Below are positions 28,972-38,121 of a stretch of DNA of 63,035 nt, in pieces. The translations under genes were made by a program, and so were the position numbers. The notes under the pieces were generated by a model. The model was not told the origin of the DNA, made no database searches, and saw nothing but the letters and a program-made list of their open reading frames with translations. Every line of letters begins with the position of its first letter. Within the stretch, counting starts at the first letter, position 1. Origin of the DNA: Nitriliruptoraceae bacterium (GTDB taxonomy: Bacteria > Actinomycetota > Nitriliruptoria > Nitriliruptorales > Nitriliruptoraceae); NCBI GenBank assembly GCA_007122985.1, contig SKSM01000026.1:1-63035 (forward strand), written 5' to 3'.

Positions 28972-28989
28972 GGGCCGGTCGACCGGCCC
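28972..28989. terminator. 18-bp palindrome downstream of acyl-CoA dehydrogenase
   Basis: GGGCCGGTCGACCGGCCC is perfectly palindromic and begins about 40 bp past the stop of the minus-strand dehydrogenase. With no loop it could be a terminator stem or a dimer-binding site. The rest of 28849-29030 shows no gene. Confidence 0.45.
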
Positions 28990-29030
28990 TCCGTCGTCGG
29001 GTGTCGGGCGGATCGCCCGGTGGTCGCCGG

Positions 29031-30665
29031 TCAGCCGACCTCGGCGAGGGCGTCGGTCAGCAGCTGACGAGCGATGACACGCAGGGCCAGGACCTCGTCG
29101 GCCCCCTCGAAGATCGACAGGACCCGTGCATCGACGAACAACCGGCTGACCGTGTACTCCTCCGCGTAGCCGTACCCGCCGTGGATCTGCTGGGCCTCGC
29201 GGGTCACCCACTCCGCTGCCCGGCACGCCAGCTGCTTGACCTGGCTGGCCGCGAGCTGTGCGGTCGCATCGCCGCGGGCGAGCTGGCGCGCCACGTCCAT
29301 CGAGAGCACGCGCGATGCCGCCAGCCACGCCGCCATCCGCGCCAACTTCGCTCGGGTGAGCTCGTAGTCACCGAGGGCGGCCGCGAACACCTGCCGCTCA
29401 CCGCTGTAGCGCGCCGCCTCCTCGAGCGCGGCCTGCATCACACCCTGCGCGCGTGCCGCCGTCTGCACCCGGCCGTTGGCGAAGGCCTGGAGCTGCAGAT
29501 AGAACCCCCGGCCGATCCCCTCGTCCTCGCCGATCAGCGCCGAGTGCGGGACCCGCCACCCGTCGAACGACACCTCGAACGAGTGCATCCCCCGGTAGCC
29601 GAGGGTCGGAATCGCGCGCGCATCCATCACCCCGCCGCTGTCCTGCTCGGCCCGCCATGCATGCCCGGGGAAGGCGTCCTTCTCGACGACGAACAGGCTC
29701 AGCCCGCGGTGCCCGAGGCTGCGGTCGGGATCGGTGCGGGCCAGCACCAGCAGGTACTGCGCGCGACCCGCAAAGGTGCACCAGGTCTTCACACCGTCCA
29801 GGACCCACTCGTCACCGTCGCGCCGAGCCGTACAACTGACCCCGGCAACATCGGATCCGACCGCCGGTTCGGTGACCGCGACCGCGCACATCTTCTCCCC
29901 GGAGGCGATCGCCGGCAGCCACCGCGACTTCTGCTCGTCGGTGCCGCCCTTGAGGATCGCGGTACCGATGATCTCCGGACGGGTGATCAGCGACCCGGCG
30001 ACCCCGAGCGACCCACGGGAGAGCTCCTCGGTCACCAGGACCATGTTGGTGAGCTCATCTTCTCCCCCGGTCGCGAACCCACCGTGCTCCTCGGGGATCG
30101 ACAGGGCGAAGCAGCCGAGCTCGGCCAGCCCGGCGATGATCTCCTCGGGAATGTCGTCGTCCTGGCGATGGATGTGCTCGGCGACCGGCTTGACCCGGTC
30201 CTCCGCGAAGCGACGGAAGGTCTGGCGCACCATCTCGAGCTCCTCGGTCAGGTGGCGCCCTCCGGCCTCGTTGCTGGTGAGCACCTGCTCGCCCAGCGTG
30301 GCCAGGGTCTGCGGGTCGCGGCCCGCCTCGATCGCCTCGGCCTGGCCCCGCAGCACGTCGGTCGGCAGTCCGAACGCCGACTCGCGGCCGCTGACCCGTC
30401 CTCGCAGGTCGGCCGCGACGTCCGCCGCGAACGTCAACGCGAGCAGCGACTCCACCTCGCCGTGCTCGGCCCACTCGACCAGCCGCTCCGCAGCGGTGAC
30501 TGCCGAGGCGAGCGTTGCCAGGTCGTAGGCGACCGAGCCGTGGTCGTCGATCCGGCGGGCATTGATCCTGCCGTCCACGGCGCAGGCGGCAGCCAGATGG
30601 CTGCTGGCCGTGTCGACCACCTCCCGCAGCGCTGGGACGAGCGTGCTGGCATGAGCGAGATGCAT
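29031..30665 (-). CDS. acyl-CoA dehydrogenase with extra N-terminal helical domain
   Basis: The 544-residue flavoenzyme oxidises an acyl-CoA at the alpha-beta bond. Residues about 1-150 form an additional helical region (HLAHASTLVPALREVVDTA, SAVTAAERLVEW). Residues about 165-540 form the standard fold: FALSIPEEHGG, VAVTEPAVGSDVAGV, WVLDGVKTWCTFAG, GGYGYAEEYTVSRLFVDAR and IFEGADEVLALRVIARQLL. The N-terminal extension is unusual compared with the usual 380-400 residues. The ATG at 30665 has AGGAGG ten bases upstream. It is the last gene of a likely LLM-EamA-ROK-ACAD unit. Confidence 0.9.
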   Translation of the reverse strand: MHLAHASTLVPALREVVDTASSHLAAACAVDGRINARRIDDHGSVAYDLATLASAVTAAERLVEWAEHGEVESLLALTFAADVAADLRGRVSGRESAFGLPTDVLRGQAEAIEAGRDPQTLATLGEQVLTSNEAGGRHLTEELEMVRQTFRRFAEDRVKPVAEHIHRQDDDIPEEIIAGLAELGCFALSIPEEHGGFATGGEDELTNMVLVTEELSRGSLGVAGSLITRPEIIGTAILKGGTDEQKSRWLPAIASGEKMCAVAVTEPAVGSDVAGVSCTARRDGDEWVLDGVKTWCTFAGRAQYLLVLARTDPDRSLGHRGLSLFVVEKDAFPGHAWRAEQDSGGVMDARAIPTLGYRGMHSFEVSFDGWRVPHSALIGEDEGIGRGFYLQLQAFANGRVQTAARAQGVMQAALEEAARYSGERQVFAAALGDYELTRAKLARMAAWLAASRVLSMDVARQLARGDATAQLAASQVKQLACRAAEWVTREAQQIHGGYGYAEEYTVSRLFVDARVLSIFEGADEVLALRVIARQLLTDALAEVG

Positions 30666-30766
30666 GCGGGACGGCCTCCTGCGACGGGCGCGGTCCCCGG
30701 AGCGCAACGACCGGGGTGCGGATCGCCGGCAAGCCTGCCACCCGGGGCCCGGGGGACCAAGCCGGC

Positions 30767-31720
30767 TCAGGCGACCTCGCGGGCCAACAGCGCCGCTCCG
30801 ATCGCACCACCCTCGTCGCCGAGCTCGGCTGCGACCAGTTCGATCCTGGGCGGCTGGAGGAACAGCAGCGGCTGCAGCGCGGCGTCGACCCAACGCCGGA
30901 ACGGGGCACCGAGCTGATCGGCGAGCCCACCGCCGAGCACGACGCGTTCGAGGTCGAGCAGGTTCACTGCGCTCGCGATGCCGGCCGCGAGCACCTGTGC
31001 GGCCTCCTCCAACAGATCGGCGACCACCCGGTCACCGCTCTCGAACGCCGTACGAAAGACACCGGACGTCGCACGCGGCTTGCCCTTGTCGGCCATCACG
31101 TCGAACAGCAGTGTCGGCGTGCCGGCGGCCCGTCCGCGCTCGGCGGCGAGCTCCATCGCCCGCCGACCGGCATACGCCTCCACGCAGCCACGCCGTCCGC
31201 AGGGACACACCTCGCCGCCCTGCCGCACGATCAGGTGGCCGAGCTCTCCCGCGCCGCCGTGGCTGCCTTCGAACGGTCGACCCCGCAGGATCAACCCTCC
31301 CCCGACGCCCGTGCCGGCGAACACGCACAGCAGGTCGTCCACACCGCGGCCGCCTCCGAGCCGATGCTCACCGACCGCTCCGGCCGTCACGTCGTTGGCG
31401 ATGCGCACCGGCCGACCGAGCGGGTCCCGCAGCAGACCACCGAGGTCGAACCGCTCGTCAAAGCCGGGCACATTGGCGCCACCCCCGACCGTGCCGTCGA
31501 TCACCACACCCGGCGAGCCGACGCCCACGGCGTCCAGCTGCCCGATGTCCAGCCCGGCGGAGGCCGCCGCCTCGTGGGCGGCGTCGAGGAGCGCCTCCAC
31601 CACCCGGTCACGCCCACCCTTGCCCGGCGTCTTGCGCTTGGCGCGGCCAACGACGGTGTCCCCGTCGAGCACCACGGAGTAGATGTTGGTTCCCCCGAGG
31701 TCGATGCCGACGGTCCGCAC
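30767..31720 (-). CDS. ROK-family sugar kinase (glucokinase-like)
   Basis: The 317-residue kinase opens with RTVGIDLGGTNIYSVVLD (ATP phosphate loop) and has VGVGSPGVVIDGTV, ANDVTAGAVGEHRLGGG, FAGTGVGGGLI and the zinc motif CPCGRRGCVEAYAG. HGGAGELGHLIV supplies the sugar-binding residues. No DNA-binding domain is present, so it is a kinase rather than a ROK repressor; glucose is the commonest substrate. I start at the GTG at 31720, which has GGAGG five bases upstream; an earlier GTG at 31732 is possible. It lies 24 bp after the EamA gene. Confidence 0.92.
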   Translation of the reverse strand: MRTVGIDLGGTNIYSVVLDGDTVVGRAKRKTPGKGGRDRVVEALLDAAHEAAASAGLDIGQLDAVGVGSPGVVIDGTVGGGANVPGFDERFDLGGLLRDPLGRPVRIANDVTAGAVGEHRLGGGRGVDDLLCVFAGTGVGGGLILRGRPFEGSHGGAGELGHLIVRQGGEVCPCGRRGCVEAYAGRRAMELAAERGRAAGTPTLLFDVMADKGKPRATSGVFRTAFESGDRVVADLLEEAAQVLAAGIASAVNLLDLERVVLGGGLADQLGAPFRRWVDAALQPLLFLQPPRIELVAAELGDEGGAIGAALLAREVA

Positions 31721-31744
31721 AGCCACCTCCACGTCACTGCGATC

Positions 31745-32680
31745 CTACGCGCCGCGAGCACCAACCGTGTTGGGTGCACTGCGGCCGCTGACCAGGGTCA
31801 GCCCTGCGAGCAGCAGCGCCGCACCGACGGCCCCGGCACCGGTCAGGCGCTCCCCGACGGCCACCAGCGCGAGTCCGGTCGCCGTCAACGGCTCCGCCAG
31901 GGTCAGCGTGGTCACGGTCGGTGCGTCGAGCCACCGCAGGCCACGTGCGGACAGCAGGTACCCACCAACGGTCGCCACGGTCAGCCAGACTGCCGTCGTC
32001 CCCCCGGTGGGTGTCGCCACCCACCCGATGTCACCGACGAACAGCAGCGGCGAGAGCACCAGCGCCGCCACGATGAAGACGACCGCGACCATCGCGGGGC
32101 CGGTCGCGCCAGCAGCCAGCACCCGCTTCGACGCCGTGGCGTAGGCGGCGTACGCCGCACCGGCCACCAGGCTCGACACGATCCCCACCGGGCTCGGCGT
32201 CACCACGCCCTGACCGTCGCCCCCCTGCGTGCCGAACAGCAGCAGCACGCCTGCCCCCGCGACGGTCAGCATGGTCGCCACCATCCACCGCACCCCCGGC
32301 CGGCGTCCGGCCACGACTGCGAAGGTCCCCGCCCAGGCAGGAGCGCTGCCGATCGCCAGCAGCGTCCCCAGTGCGACCCCGGCCTCGCGGACACCGGTCA
32401 GCAACCCGACCTGGAACACCGCGATCGCCACCCCGCTGGCGAGCGCAGCCCCCCGACCCGTGCGTACCACCAGCACGAGGTCCCGACCACGTCGGGCGAT
32501 CAGCAGCACCGCGACGAGCGCGACCGCGGCTCCGACCGTGCGGACCGCCGCGACGGTGAACGGCTGAGCCGTCGCCGCGCCGAGCTCCTGCGCCGCCCCA
32601 ACGGTGCCCCACAGCACTGCTGCCGCGAGCACCGCAGCCGCTGCGGCCCGACCGCTCGCGACGCCGACGACCCGGCTCAC
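31745..32680 (-). CDS. EamA/DMT-family transporter
   Basis: The 311-residue membrane protein has ten hydrophobic segments in two EamA repeats: first LAAAVLWGTVGAAQELGAATAQPFTVAAVR and later VAGAAYAAYATASKRVLA, each followed by TLLAIGSAPAW- or TLTLAEPLTAT-type helices. The DMT superfamily exports amino acids, nucleosides or drugs. The GTG at 32680 overlaps the LLM stop in a GTGA. Substrate is unknown. Confidence 0.9.
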   Translation of the reverse strand: MSRVVGVASGRAAAAAVLAAAVLWGTVGAAQELGAATAQPFTVAAVRTVGAAVALVAVLLIARRGRDLVLVVRTGRGAALASGVAIAVFQVGLLTGVREAGVALGTLLAIGSAPAWAGTFAVVAGRRPGVRWMVATMLTVAGAGVLLLFGTQGGDGQGVVTPSPVGIVSSLVAGAAYAAYATASKRVLAAGATGPAMVAVVFIVAALVLSPLLFVGDIGWVATPTGGTTAVWLTVATVGGYLLSARGLRWLDAPTVTTLTLAEPLTATGLALVAVGERLTGAGAVGAALLLAGLTLVSGRSAPNTVGARGA

Positions 32681-33690
32681 GCGGTGGCGAGGTCGGCTCG
32701 CAGCCGTGCGACGCTCCGGTCGTCGAAGGCGAACGTGGTGTAGAGGCTGACCCGGTCGGCCAGCGCGCCGTAGCGCTCCACGATCGCCGCGCCGACCTCG
32801 TCGGGTGCGGCGACGATCGCGAACGCCTCGACCACCTCCTCGGTGATCAGCTCCGACATCTGCTCCCACCCGTCGGTCGTGGACAGCCGATGGAGCTGCT
32901 CGTGCAGTTCCCCCCAGCCGTGCAGATCCAGTACGCCCCGGTAGGCCGGGGTCGAGCCGTAGAAGGCGATCTGGCCCCTGACCATCGCCTCGCTGGCCGC
33001 GCGCTCACGCTCGTCGCGACCGGTGACCACGAACACCGGCATCGCGACCGCCACATCGTCCGCGCCACGGCCGACCCGGGCCGCTCCTGTCGCCAGGGTT
33101 GGCAGGGTGACCTCACGCAGGTAGCGCTGCGTGGTGAAGGGGTGCACCAGCAACCCGTCGGCGACCTCACCGGTGACCTCGGTCATGCGGGGGCCGACGG
33201 CGGCGAGCCACACTGCCGGGTGCCCGTGGCCGTGGTCCTCGGGCGTGAAGAACGGCGTCATCAGCGTGTGGCGGTAGAACTCTCCTCGAAACGCGAGCCG
33301 CTCACCGGTCGCCCAGGCGTCCCAGATCGCCCGCAGCGCCTGGACGTACTCGCGCATCCGGGCGGCCGGGCGCGACCATTCGGTCGAGAACCGCTTCTCG
33401 ATGTGCGGCTTGACCTGCGAGCCCAGGCCGAGCACGAACCTGCCCCCGGTCTGCGCCTGGAGGTCGTGAGCGGCGTAGGCCAGGTGCATCGGGCTGCGCG
33501 GGAAGGCCACGGTGATCGCGGTGCCGATCTCCATCCCACCGGACACCTGGCCGGCCAGGGCACACTGGAGCAACGGATCATGGGCCGTCTCGCCGACGAA
33601 CCAACCGTCGTAGCCGCGGCGACGCACGCCGTCGACCTCGTCGACGACCTCGGTCAACCGACGTCCGAAGGACATCGCGTCGAGCCTCAT
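32677..33690 (-). CDS. LLM-class F420-dependent oxidoreductase (TIGR03617-like)
   Basis: The 337-residue TIM-barrel protein belongs to the luciferase-like monooxygenase superfamily: YDGWFVGETAHDPLLQCALA, IGTAITVAFPRSPMHLAYAAHDLQAQTGGRFVLGLG, AFRGEFYRHTLMTPFF and HPAVWLAAVGPRMTEVTGEVADGLLVHPF. Members of this actinobacterial subgroup are predicted to use F420 rather than FMN; the F420 reductase at 4773-5438 shows the cofactor is made. The ATG at 33690 has GAGAGG upstream. It heads the LLM-EamA-ROK-ACAD unit. Substrate is unknown. Confidence 0.9.
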   Translation of the reverse strand: MRLDAMSFGRRLTEVVDEVDGVRRRGYDGWFVGETAHDPLLQCALAGQVSGGMEIGTAITVAFPRSPMHLAYAAHDLQAQTGGRFVLGLGSQVKPHIEKRFSTEWSRPAARMREYVQALRAIWDAWATGERLAFRGEFYRHTLMTPFFTPEDHGHGHPAVWLAAVGPRMTEVTGEVADGLLVHPFTTQRYLREVTLPTLATGAARVGRGADDVAVAMPVFVVTGRDERERAASEAMVRGQIAFYGSTPAYRGVLDLHGWGELHEQLHRLSTTDGWEQMSELITEEVVEAFAIVAAPDEVGAAIVERYGALADRVSLYTTFAFDDRSVARLRADLATA

Positions 33691-33738
33691 GCTGCTGCCT
33701 CTCTCTCTGGGGGCGTGCGCCCGGGTCTCGGCGACGCC

Positions 33739-33758
33739 GCTCCACCGAACGATGGAGC
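33739..33758 (-). terminator. hairpin after the thioesterase gene
   Basis: GCTCCA and TGGAGC pair around an eight-base loop, 12 bp past the stop of the minus-strand thioesterase gene and ahead of the LLM gene. Confidence 0.4.
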
Positions 33759-33769
33759 CGAGCGGTCAC

Positions 33770-34282
33770 TCAGCTGCCGAGCTGGGACACTGCGACGTTC
33801 TGGAGGCGGACCTGACCCCGCGCGACCGGCTTGTCGTCCTGCGCGCGCCGGAGCACGACCTGCCACAGCTGCTGGAGCCGACCGACGTGGATCGGACTGG
33901 CCACGCCCTCGATGCGTCCTCGCCGATGGGCGCGCAGGAAGTCGGTTGCGTTGCTCACCCCGACGCAGAGCCTGCCCTCCGGTGCGACCCGGAGCGCAGC
34001 TGCCATCGATGCCATCGACTCGATCATCGAGCACCAGACGCCGCCGTGCACGATGCCGTAGGGCTGGTGGTGCCGCTCGTCGACGTCGAGGTGGGCGGTG
34101 AGCAGGTCGACGGCCACGGTGCCCCAGACGATGCCGATCGCGGTCTGATCGAACCCGCCGACGGCGAACGGATCGAGCGGGTCGTCGAGGGACGCCACCT
34201 CGACGGTCTCGCCGGCGGCGACACGCCGGCCGAGTACGGCCATCGGGTCGTCGTCAGCAGGCCGTCCATCGTCTGCACCCAC
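33770..34282 (-). CDS. PaaI-type hotdog-fold thioesterase
   Basis: The 170-residue protein has the hotdog core [23 protein letters not shown], in which HGG is the PaaI oxyanion motif, then [38 protein letters not shown]. It should hydrolyse an acyl- or aryl-CoA. The GTG at 34282 has GGAGG nine bases upstream; an ATG at 34253 would also keep the fold. It is divergent from ilvD, sharing 185 bp with a repeated ACCGACCGGT element. Confidence 0.87.
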   Translation of the reverse strand: MGADDGRPADDDPMAVLGRRVAAGETVEVASLDDPLDPFAVGGFDQTAIGIVWGTVAVDLLTAHLDVDERHHQPYGIVHGGVWCSMIESMASMAAALRVAPEGRLCVGVSNATDFLRAHRRGRIEGVASPIHVGRLQQLWQVVLRRAQDDKPVARGQVRLQNVAVSQLGS

Positions 34283-34342
34283 TGCCCTGCACCTCCACCG
34301 TGACTCGCGGTGCTCGCTGCCGCGCAGCGTGGACCGTAGTGC

Positions 34343-34407
34343 ACACCGGTCGACCGACCGGTGTCGACGACCCGTTCGGCGACGGTCACGCACCGACCGG
34401 TTCGACG
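34343..34407. promoter_or_regulatory. inverted and direct repeats in the thioesterase/ilvD divergent region
   Basis: ACACCGGTC at 34343-34351 and GACCGGTGT at 34356-34364 form a 9-bp inverted repeat with a four-base centre. The element ACCGACCGGTGTCGACG at 34353 recurs as ACCGACCGGTTCGACG at 34392, 39 bp later. Repeated half-sites in a divergent promoter suggest an operator, but the regulator is not identified. Confidence 0.45.
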
Positions 34408-34467
34408 TCGCGGCAGACGGTGTGCTCAGATTGCCACGAGGTGTCCGCACGTCAGGAAGGCAGGACC

Positions 34468-36150
34468 ATGGCCGATCCGAAGCACCGCAGCCGCGACGTG
34501 ACCGACGGCTACGAGCGCGCCCCTGCCCGGGCGATGCTCCGGGCCGTCGGGATGACCGACGACGACTGGGGTCGGCCGCAGGTGGGCATCGCCTCGTCCT
34601 GGAACGAGGTCACGCCCTGCAACCTGCCGCTCGACCGCTTGGCCAAGCAGGCCAAGGAAGGCGTCCGCGAGGCCGGAGGCTTCCCGATCGAGTTCAACAC
34701 GATCGCGGTGTCGGACGGCATCTCGATGGGGCACGAGGGCATGAGGGCCTCGCTGGTCTCACGCGAGGTGATCGCCGACTCGGTCGAGACCGTCATGCAC
34801 GCCGAACGGCTCGACGGCATGGTCACCTTCGCCGGCTGCGACAAGTCCCTGCCCGGCATGGTCATGGCCGCGGTGCGCATGGACGTTCCGAGCGTCTTCC
34901 TGTACGGGGGGACGATCCTGCCCGGCCGCCACGATGACCGCGACATCACCATCCAGGACGTGTTCGAGGCGGTCGGTGCCCGTGGTCGTGGGTCGATCGA
35001 CGACGACGAGCTCAACGCGATCGAGCGCGCAGCCTGCCCCACCGAGGGCGCATGCGGCGGGATGTTCACCGCCAACACCATGGCCGCTGCGATCGAGGCC
35101 CTCGGTCTGGCCCTGCCCGGGTCGTCGTCGCCGCCCGCTCCCGACCCACGCCGCGACGTCCTCGCCCGCCGCTCGGGAGCGGCGGTGGTCGGACTGCTCG
35201 ACAGCGGACTCAGCGCCCGCCGCATCGTCACCCGCGACGCGCTGGAGAACGCCATTGCGGTGGTGATGGCGGTCGGCGGATCCACCAACGCGGTGCTCCA
35301 CCTGCTCGCGATCGCCCGAGAAGCGCAGGTCGAGCTCGAGCTCGAGGACTTCGATCGCATCGGTCGACGCGTGCCGCACATCGCCGACACCAAGCCGGGC
35401 GGCCGGTTCATCATGACCGACCTCGACCGCATCGGTGGGGTTCCCGTGGTGATGCGCGAGTTGCTCGATGCCGGCCTGCTGCACGGCGACTGCCTGACCG
35501 TGACCGGTGCCACGATCGCCGACGAACTCGCGGCCATGGACGTCCCGGACCCGGACGGCGAGGTGGTGCACCCGCTGTCAGCCCCGATCCACAGCGACGG
35601 GGGCATCGCGATCCTGCGGGGCACGCTCGCGCCCGACGGCGCGGTGGTGAAGGTCGCAGGGCTGACCAAGGAGCAGGAGCTGTTCGAGGGGCCGGCGCGG
35701 GTGTTCGACGACGAGGCAGATGCGATGCAGGCCGTGCTCACCGGCGGCATCACCGACGGCGACGTGATCGTGATCCGCTACGAAGGTCCGACCGGCGGCC
35801 CGGGGATGCGCGAGATGCTCGCGGTCACCTCGGCGGTCAAGGGCGCCGGGCTCGGATCCACCGTGGCACTGCTCACCGACGGCCGGTTCTCCGGCGCCAC
35901 CCACGGCTTCTCGATCGGTCACGTGGCTCCAGAAGCGGCGAACGGTGGACCGATCGCGCTGGTCGAGGACGGCGACCGCGTCCGTATCGACGTGCCAGCG
36001 CGCACGATGGACCTGCTCGTCGACGACGCCGAGCTCGAGCGTCGGCGCGACAGCTGGCGTCCGCGGGCGCCGCGCTACGAGCGCGGCGTGCTGGCCAAGT
36101 ACGCCCGCAACGTCAGCTCCGCCGCGGACGGCGCGGTGACCGGCACCTGA
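34468..36150 (+). CDS. ilvD: dihydroxy-acid dehydratase
   Basis: IlvD removes water from 2,3-dihydroxy-isovalerate and -3-methylvalerate in valine and isoleucine synthesis. The 560-residue protein keeps all three cluster cysteines: Cys51 (VTPCN), Cys124 ([10 protein letters not shown]) and Cys196 ([12 protein letters not shown]). This pattern indicates a 2Fe-2S enzyme. Other family blocks are [40 protein letters not shown] and [23 protein letters not shown]. The ATG at 34468 has AGGAAGG upstream. The other ilv/leu genes are not in the window. Confidence 0.97.
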   Translation: MADPKHRSRDVTDGYERAPARAMLRAVGMTDDDWGRPQVGIASSWNEVTPCNLPLDRLAKQAKEGVREAGGFPIEFNTIAVSDGISMGHEGMRASLVSREVIADSVETVMHAERLDGMVTFAGCDKSLPGMVMAAVRMDVPSVFLYGGTILPGRHDDRDITIQDVFEAVGARGRGSIDDDELNAIERAACPTEGACGGMFTANTMAAAIEALGLALPGSSSPPAPDPRRDVLARRSGAAVVGLLDSGLSARRIVTRDALENAIAVVMAVGGSTNAVLHLLAIAREAQVELELEDFDRIGRRVPHIADTKPGGRFIMTDLDRIGGVPVVMRELLDAGLLHGDCLTVTGATIADELAAMDVPDPDGEVVHPLSAPIHSDGGIAILRGTLAPDGAVVKVAGLTKEQELFEGPARVFDDEADAMQAVLTGGITDGDVIVIRYEGPTGGPGMREMLAVTSAVKGAGLGSTVALLTDGRFSGATHGFSIGHVAPEAANGGPIALVEDGDRVRIDVPARTMDLLVDDAELERRRDSWRPRAPRYERGVLAKYARNVSSAADGAVTGT

Positions 36151-36215
36151 GACGCCGCCGGTTCTCGGTGTCGGCGACCGGTACCGTCGACGGCCGTCCA
36201 CGCACGGAGGTCGCG

Positions 36216-36722
36216 GTGCAGTTCGAGGAACTGCGGTTCGTGTGCCAGGAGGCAGCGCTCGACGTGCTGCGGCAGCGGGGCCGGCCGATGCCGCCGACCG
36301 TGGTGCTGCCCGGCGCTGAGCGGACCAGACTGGTCACACTGCCCGAGCTGCCCGAGGACGACCAGGACCGGCACACGGTGATCGCCCAGCTCGCACACGA
36401 TGCGGTGACCGCTGACTCGGTGCCCTGCTGGGGGTTCGTCGCCGAAGCTGACATCGCCGGAGAGGACGGGGTGGTCGTGGTCTACGGGGCGCGCCGGCAC
36501 CAGCCGCACCTCACGGGCGCCGTCTTCGATGGCGACGGCGCCATCGACGAGTTCCTGCCGAGCGAGGAGCTCGACCCAACGGCGCTGCCGTTCCTCCACC
36601 CGCTCCAGCACGCCGTGGACGCACTGCCGGGAATCGGCGACGTCTTCGACGCCGCCGACCCCAAACGCGGCGGACCGGACGACGACGGAGGCCTGCCGAT
36701 CGTCAGCGACTCCGGAGACTGA
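36216..36722 (+). CDS. hypothetical protein
   Basis: I do not recognise this 168-residue protein. It starts VQFEELRFVCQEAALDVLRQ and has an alternating strand-rich middle (SVPCWGFVAEADIAGEDGVVVVYGARRHQPHLTG). It ends in an acidic tail with no membrane segment. The GTG at 36216 has GGAGG five bases upstream. The gene begins 66 bp after ilvD on the same strand, so read-through is possible. Third-position G+C looks normal for coding sequence here. Confidence 0.75.
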   Translation: MQFEELRFVCQEAALDVLRQRGRPMPPTVVLPGAERTRLVTLPELPEDDQDRHTVIAQLAHDAVTADSVPCWGFVAEADIAGEDGVVVVYGARRHQPHLTGAVFDGDGAIDEFLPSEELDPTALPFLHPLQHAVDALPGIGDVFDAADPKRGGPDDDGGLPIVSDSGD

Positions 36723-36747
36723 GCGGACGCCGCAACGGCGCCGCTGG

Positions 36748-36903
36748 TCACCAGTAGTAGCGGCGCGGCCCGACCGACCGGTCGATCACACCGAGCACGA
36801 CGAGGATCAGACCGATCACGGTCAGGATGCCGCCGATCGTCCAGAGCACGCCGATGTCGAGCAGCACGGCGAGGATCAGCAGTACGACTCCCAGGGTGAG
36901 CAT
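36748..36903 (-). CDS. 51-residue two-helix membrane protein, DUF6131-like
   Basis: The protein is MLTLGVVLLILAVLLDIG, then a second hydrophobic helix (TIGGILTVIGLILVVLGVI) and the tail DRSVGPRRYYW. The hairpin of two membrane helices with a basic, Tyr-rich end is common in actinobacteria as DUF6131-type proteins of unknown role. The ATG at 36903 has GAGGA five bases upstream; a longer frame reaches 36951. The gap to the LysR gene (36904-37081) shows nothing else. Confidence 0.7.
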   Translation of the reverse strand: MLTLGVVLLILAVLLDIGVLWTIGGILTVIGLILVVLGVIDRSVGPRRYYW

Positions 36904-37081
36904 GGTCTTCCTCACGTCGGTGGGCGCCCCGTTCGGGACACCAGTCACCATCGCGCAGCGAAGCCACGATCGCCAGCGCCCGTCTGGCCACTTCGGTACG
37001 GCTGTCCGGACTGTGGTGCCCGGGTTTGCGCTCTCCGCACGGTGGCGGCTGCGGCGGGTAGCGGGAGCGAGGGTGGTGCCG

Positions 37082-37993
37082 TTACCCCGTCAGCTCGGTC
37101 TCCATGGCGTCGAGGGTGACCTCGATCGCCGGACGTCCGCGGGCAGCGGAGCGGGTGATGGCGTCCAGGTGGCGGCCGACCGGGGTGCTCAGCTCACGCA
37201 GCACGACGCGATCGGTCAGGCCCGGCGCGACCGCCAGCCGAGGAAGCAGCGCGATACCGACACCGTGGCCGACCAACGCGGCGATCGTGGCGAGCCCCTG
37301 GAACTCCCACCGGATCGTCGCCTCAACGCCCGCGGCGGCCAACACCCGGTCGAACGCCTCGCGCGACGGCTCACCGGGCGGCGCGCAGATCCACGGCTCG
37401 TCGGCCATCTCTGCGAGGTCGATCGGACCGCGACCGGCCGCCAGGGGGTGCGAGCCAGGCAGGGCGAGTGAGACGGGGTCACGCAGCAGCCGACGGCGGT
37501 CGCGCCCGGGCCGTTGCCGTGGTCGTGCATCGGTCCAGTCGTCGACGACCGCGACATCGATCTCGTGGGCGTCCAGGTCCGCGATCGCGCGGTCCGGACC
37601 CGCCTGTCGGACCACGACCTCCAGCTGCTCGTGGCTGGCGCGCAGACCCGCCAAGGCCGGGGCAAGGGCCACCGCCGCCGTCGGCGCCGCAGCGACCACC
37701 ACCCGCCCCACCGGTGACGCCCGGTAGCTGGCCAGGTCGGCCTCCGCGGTCTCCACGGCGTCGAGGATCGTGGCAGCGTGCCCGGCCAGCCGGCGCCCGA
37801 CGTCGGTGAGCTCGGCGCTCCGAGCCGTGCGCTCGAGCAGCGTGGCTCCGACCTCGCGTTCCAGGGCCGCGAGCTGCTGCGACACCGCCGAGGGCGAGTA
37901 GCCGAGGGACGCCGCGGTGGCGACGATGCTGCCGTGGGTCGCGAACCGGTGCAGCAGCGCCAGTCGGTGGAGATCGAGAATAAGCGTTTCCAT
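37082..37993 (-). CDS. LysR-family transcriptional regulator
   Basis: The 303-residue protein has an N-terminal helix-turn-helix (about residues 5-65: LALLHRFATHGSIVATAASLGYSPSAVSQQLAALEREVGATLLERT) and a periplasmic-binding-like effector domain (about 95-300). LysR proteins usually control the gene divergent from them; here that is the aminotransferase at 38122. The ATG at 37993 lies in a more A/T-rich stretch that probably holds both promoters. Confidence 0.93.
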   Translation of the reverse strand: METLILDLHRLALLHRFATHGSIVATAASLGYSPSAVSQQLAALEREVGATLLERTARSAELTDVGRRLAGHAATILDAVETAEADLASYRASPVGRVVVAAAPTAAVALAPALAGLRASHEQLEVVVRQAGPDRAIADLDAHEIDVAVVDDWTDARPRQRPGRDRRRLLRDPVSLALPGSHPLAAGRGPIDLAEMADEPWICAPPGEPSREAFDRVLAAAGVEATIRWEFQGLATIAALVGHGVGIALLPRLAVAPGLTDRVVLRELSTPVGRHLDAITRSAARGRPAIEVTLDAMETELTG

Positions 37994-38053
37994 TGCTCGG
38001 AATAAGTAACCCGCACTTTACATGATGCTCGCAACGCAGCACAGTCGGGGCCG

Positions 38054-38089
38054 ACCAACCGGCAATGCACCACCAACCGGCAATGCACC
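38054..38089. repeat. two perfect tandem copies of an 18-bp unit in the LysR/aminotransferase region
   Basis: ACCAACCGGCAATGCACC occurs at 38054-38071 and again at 38072-38089. It lies between the divergent LysR gene and the aminotransferase start. It could be a duplicated regulator half-site, placed downstream of the LysR-proximal A/T-rich stretch at 37985-38030. Confidence 0.6.
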
Positions 38090-38121
38090 ACTGCGTGCAC
38101 ACCAGTCAACCGAGGGCGAGC

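Noticed and set aside
28837-29328. 163-residue minus-strand frame across the palindromic operator
   Set aside because: It is out of frame with the dehydrogenase, rich in Arg/Gly/Pro, and has no ribosome site.
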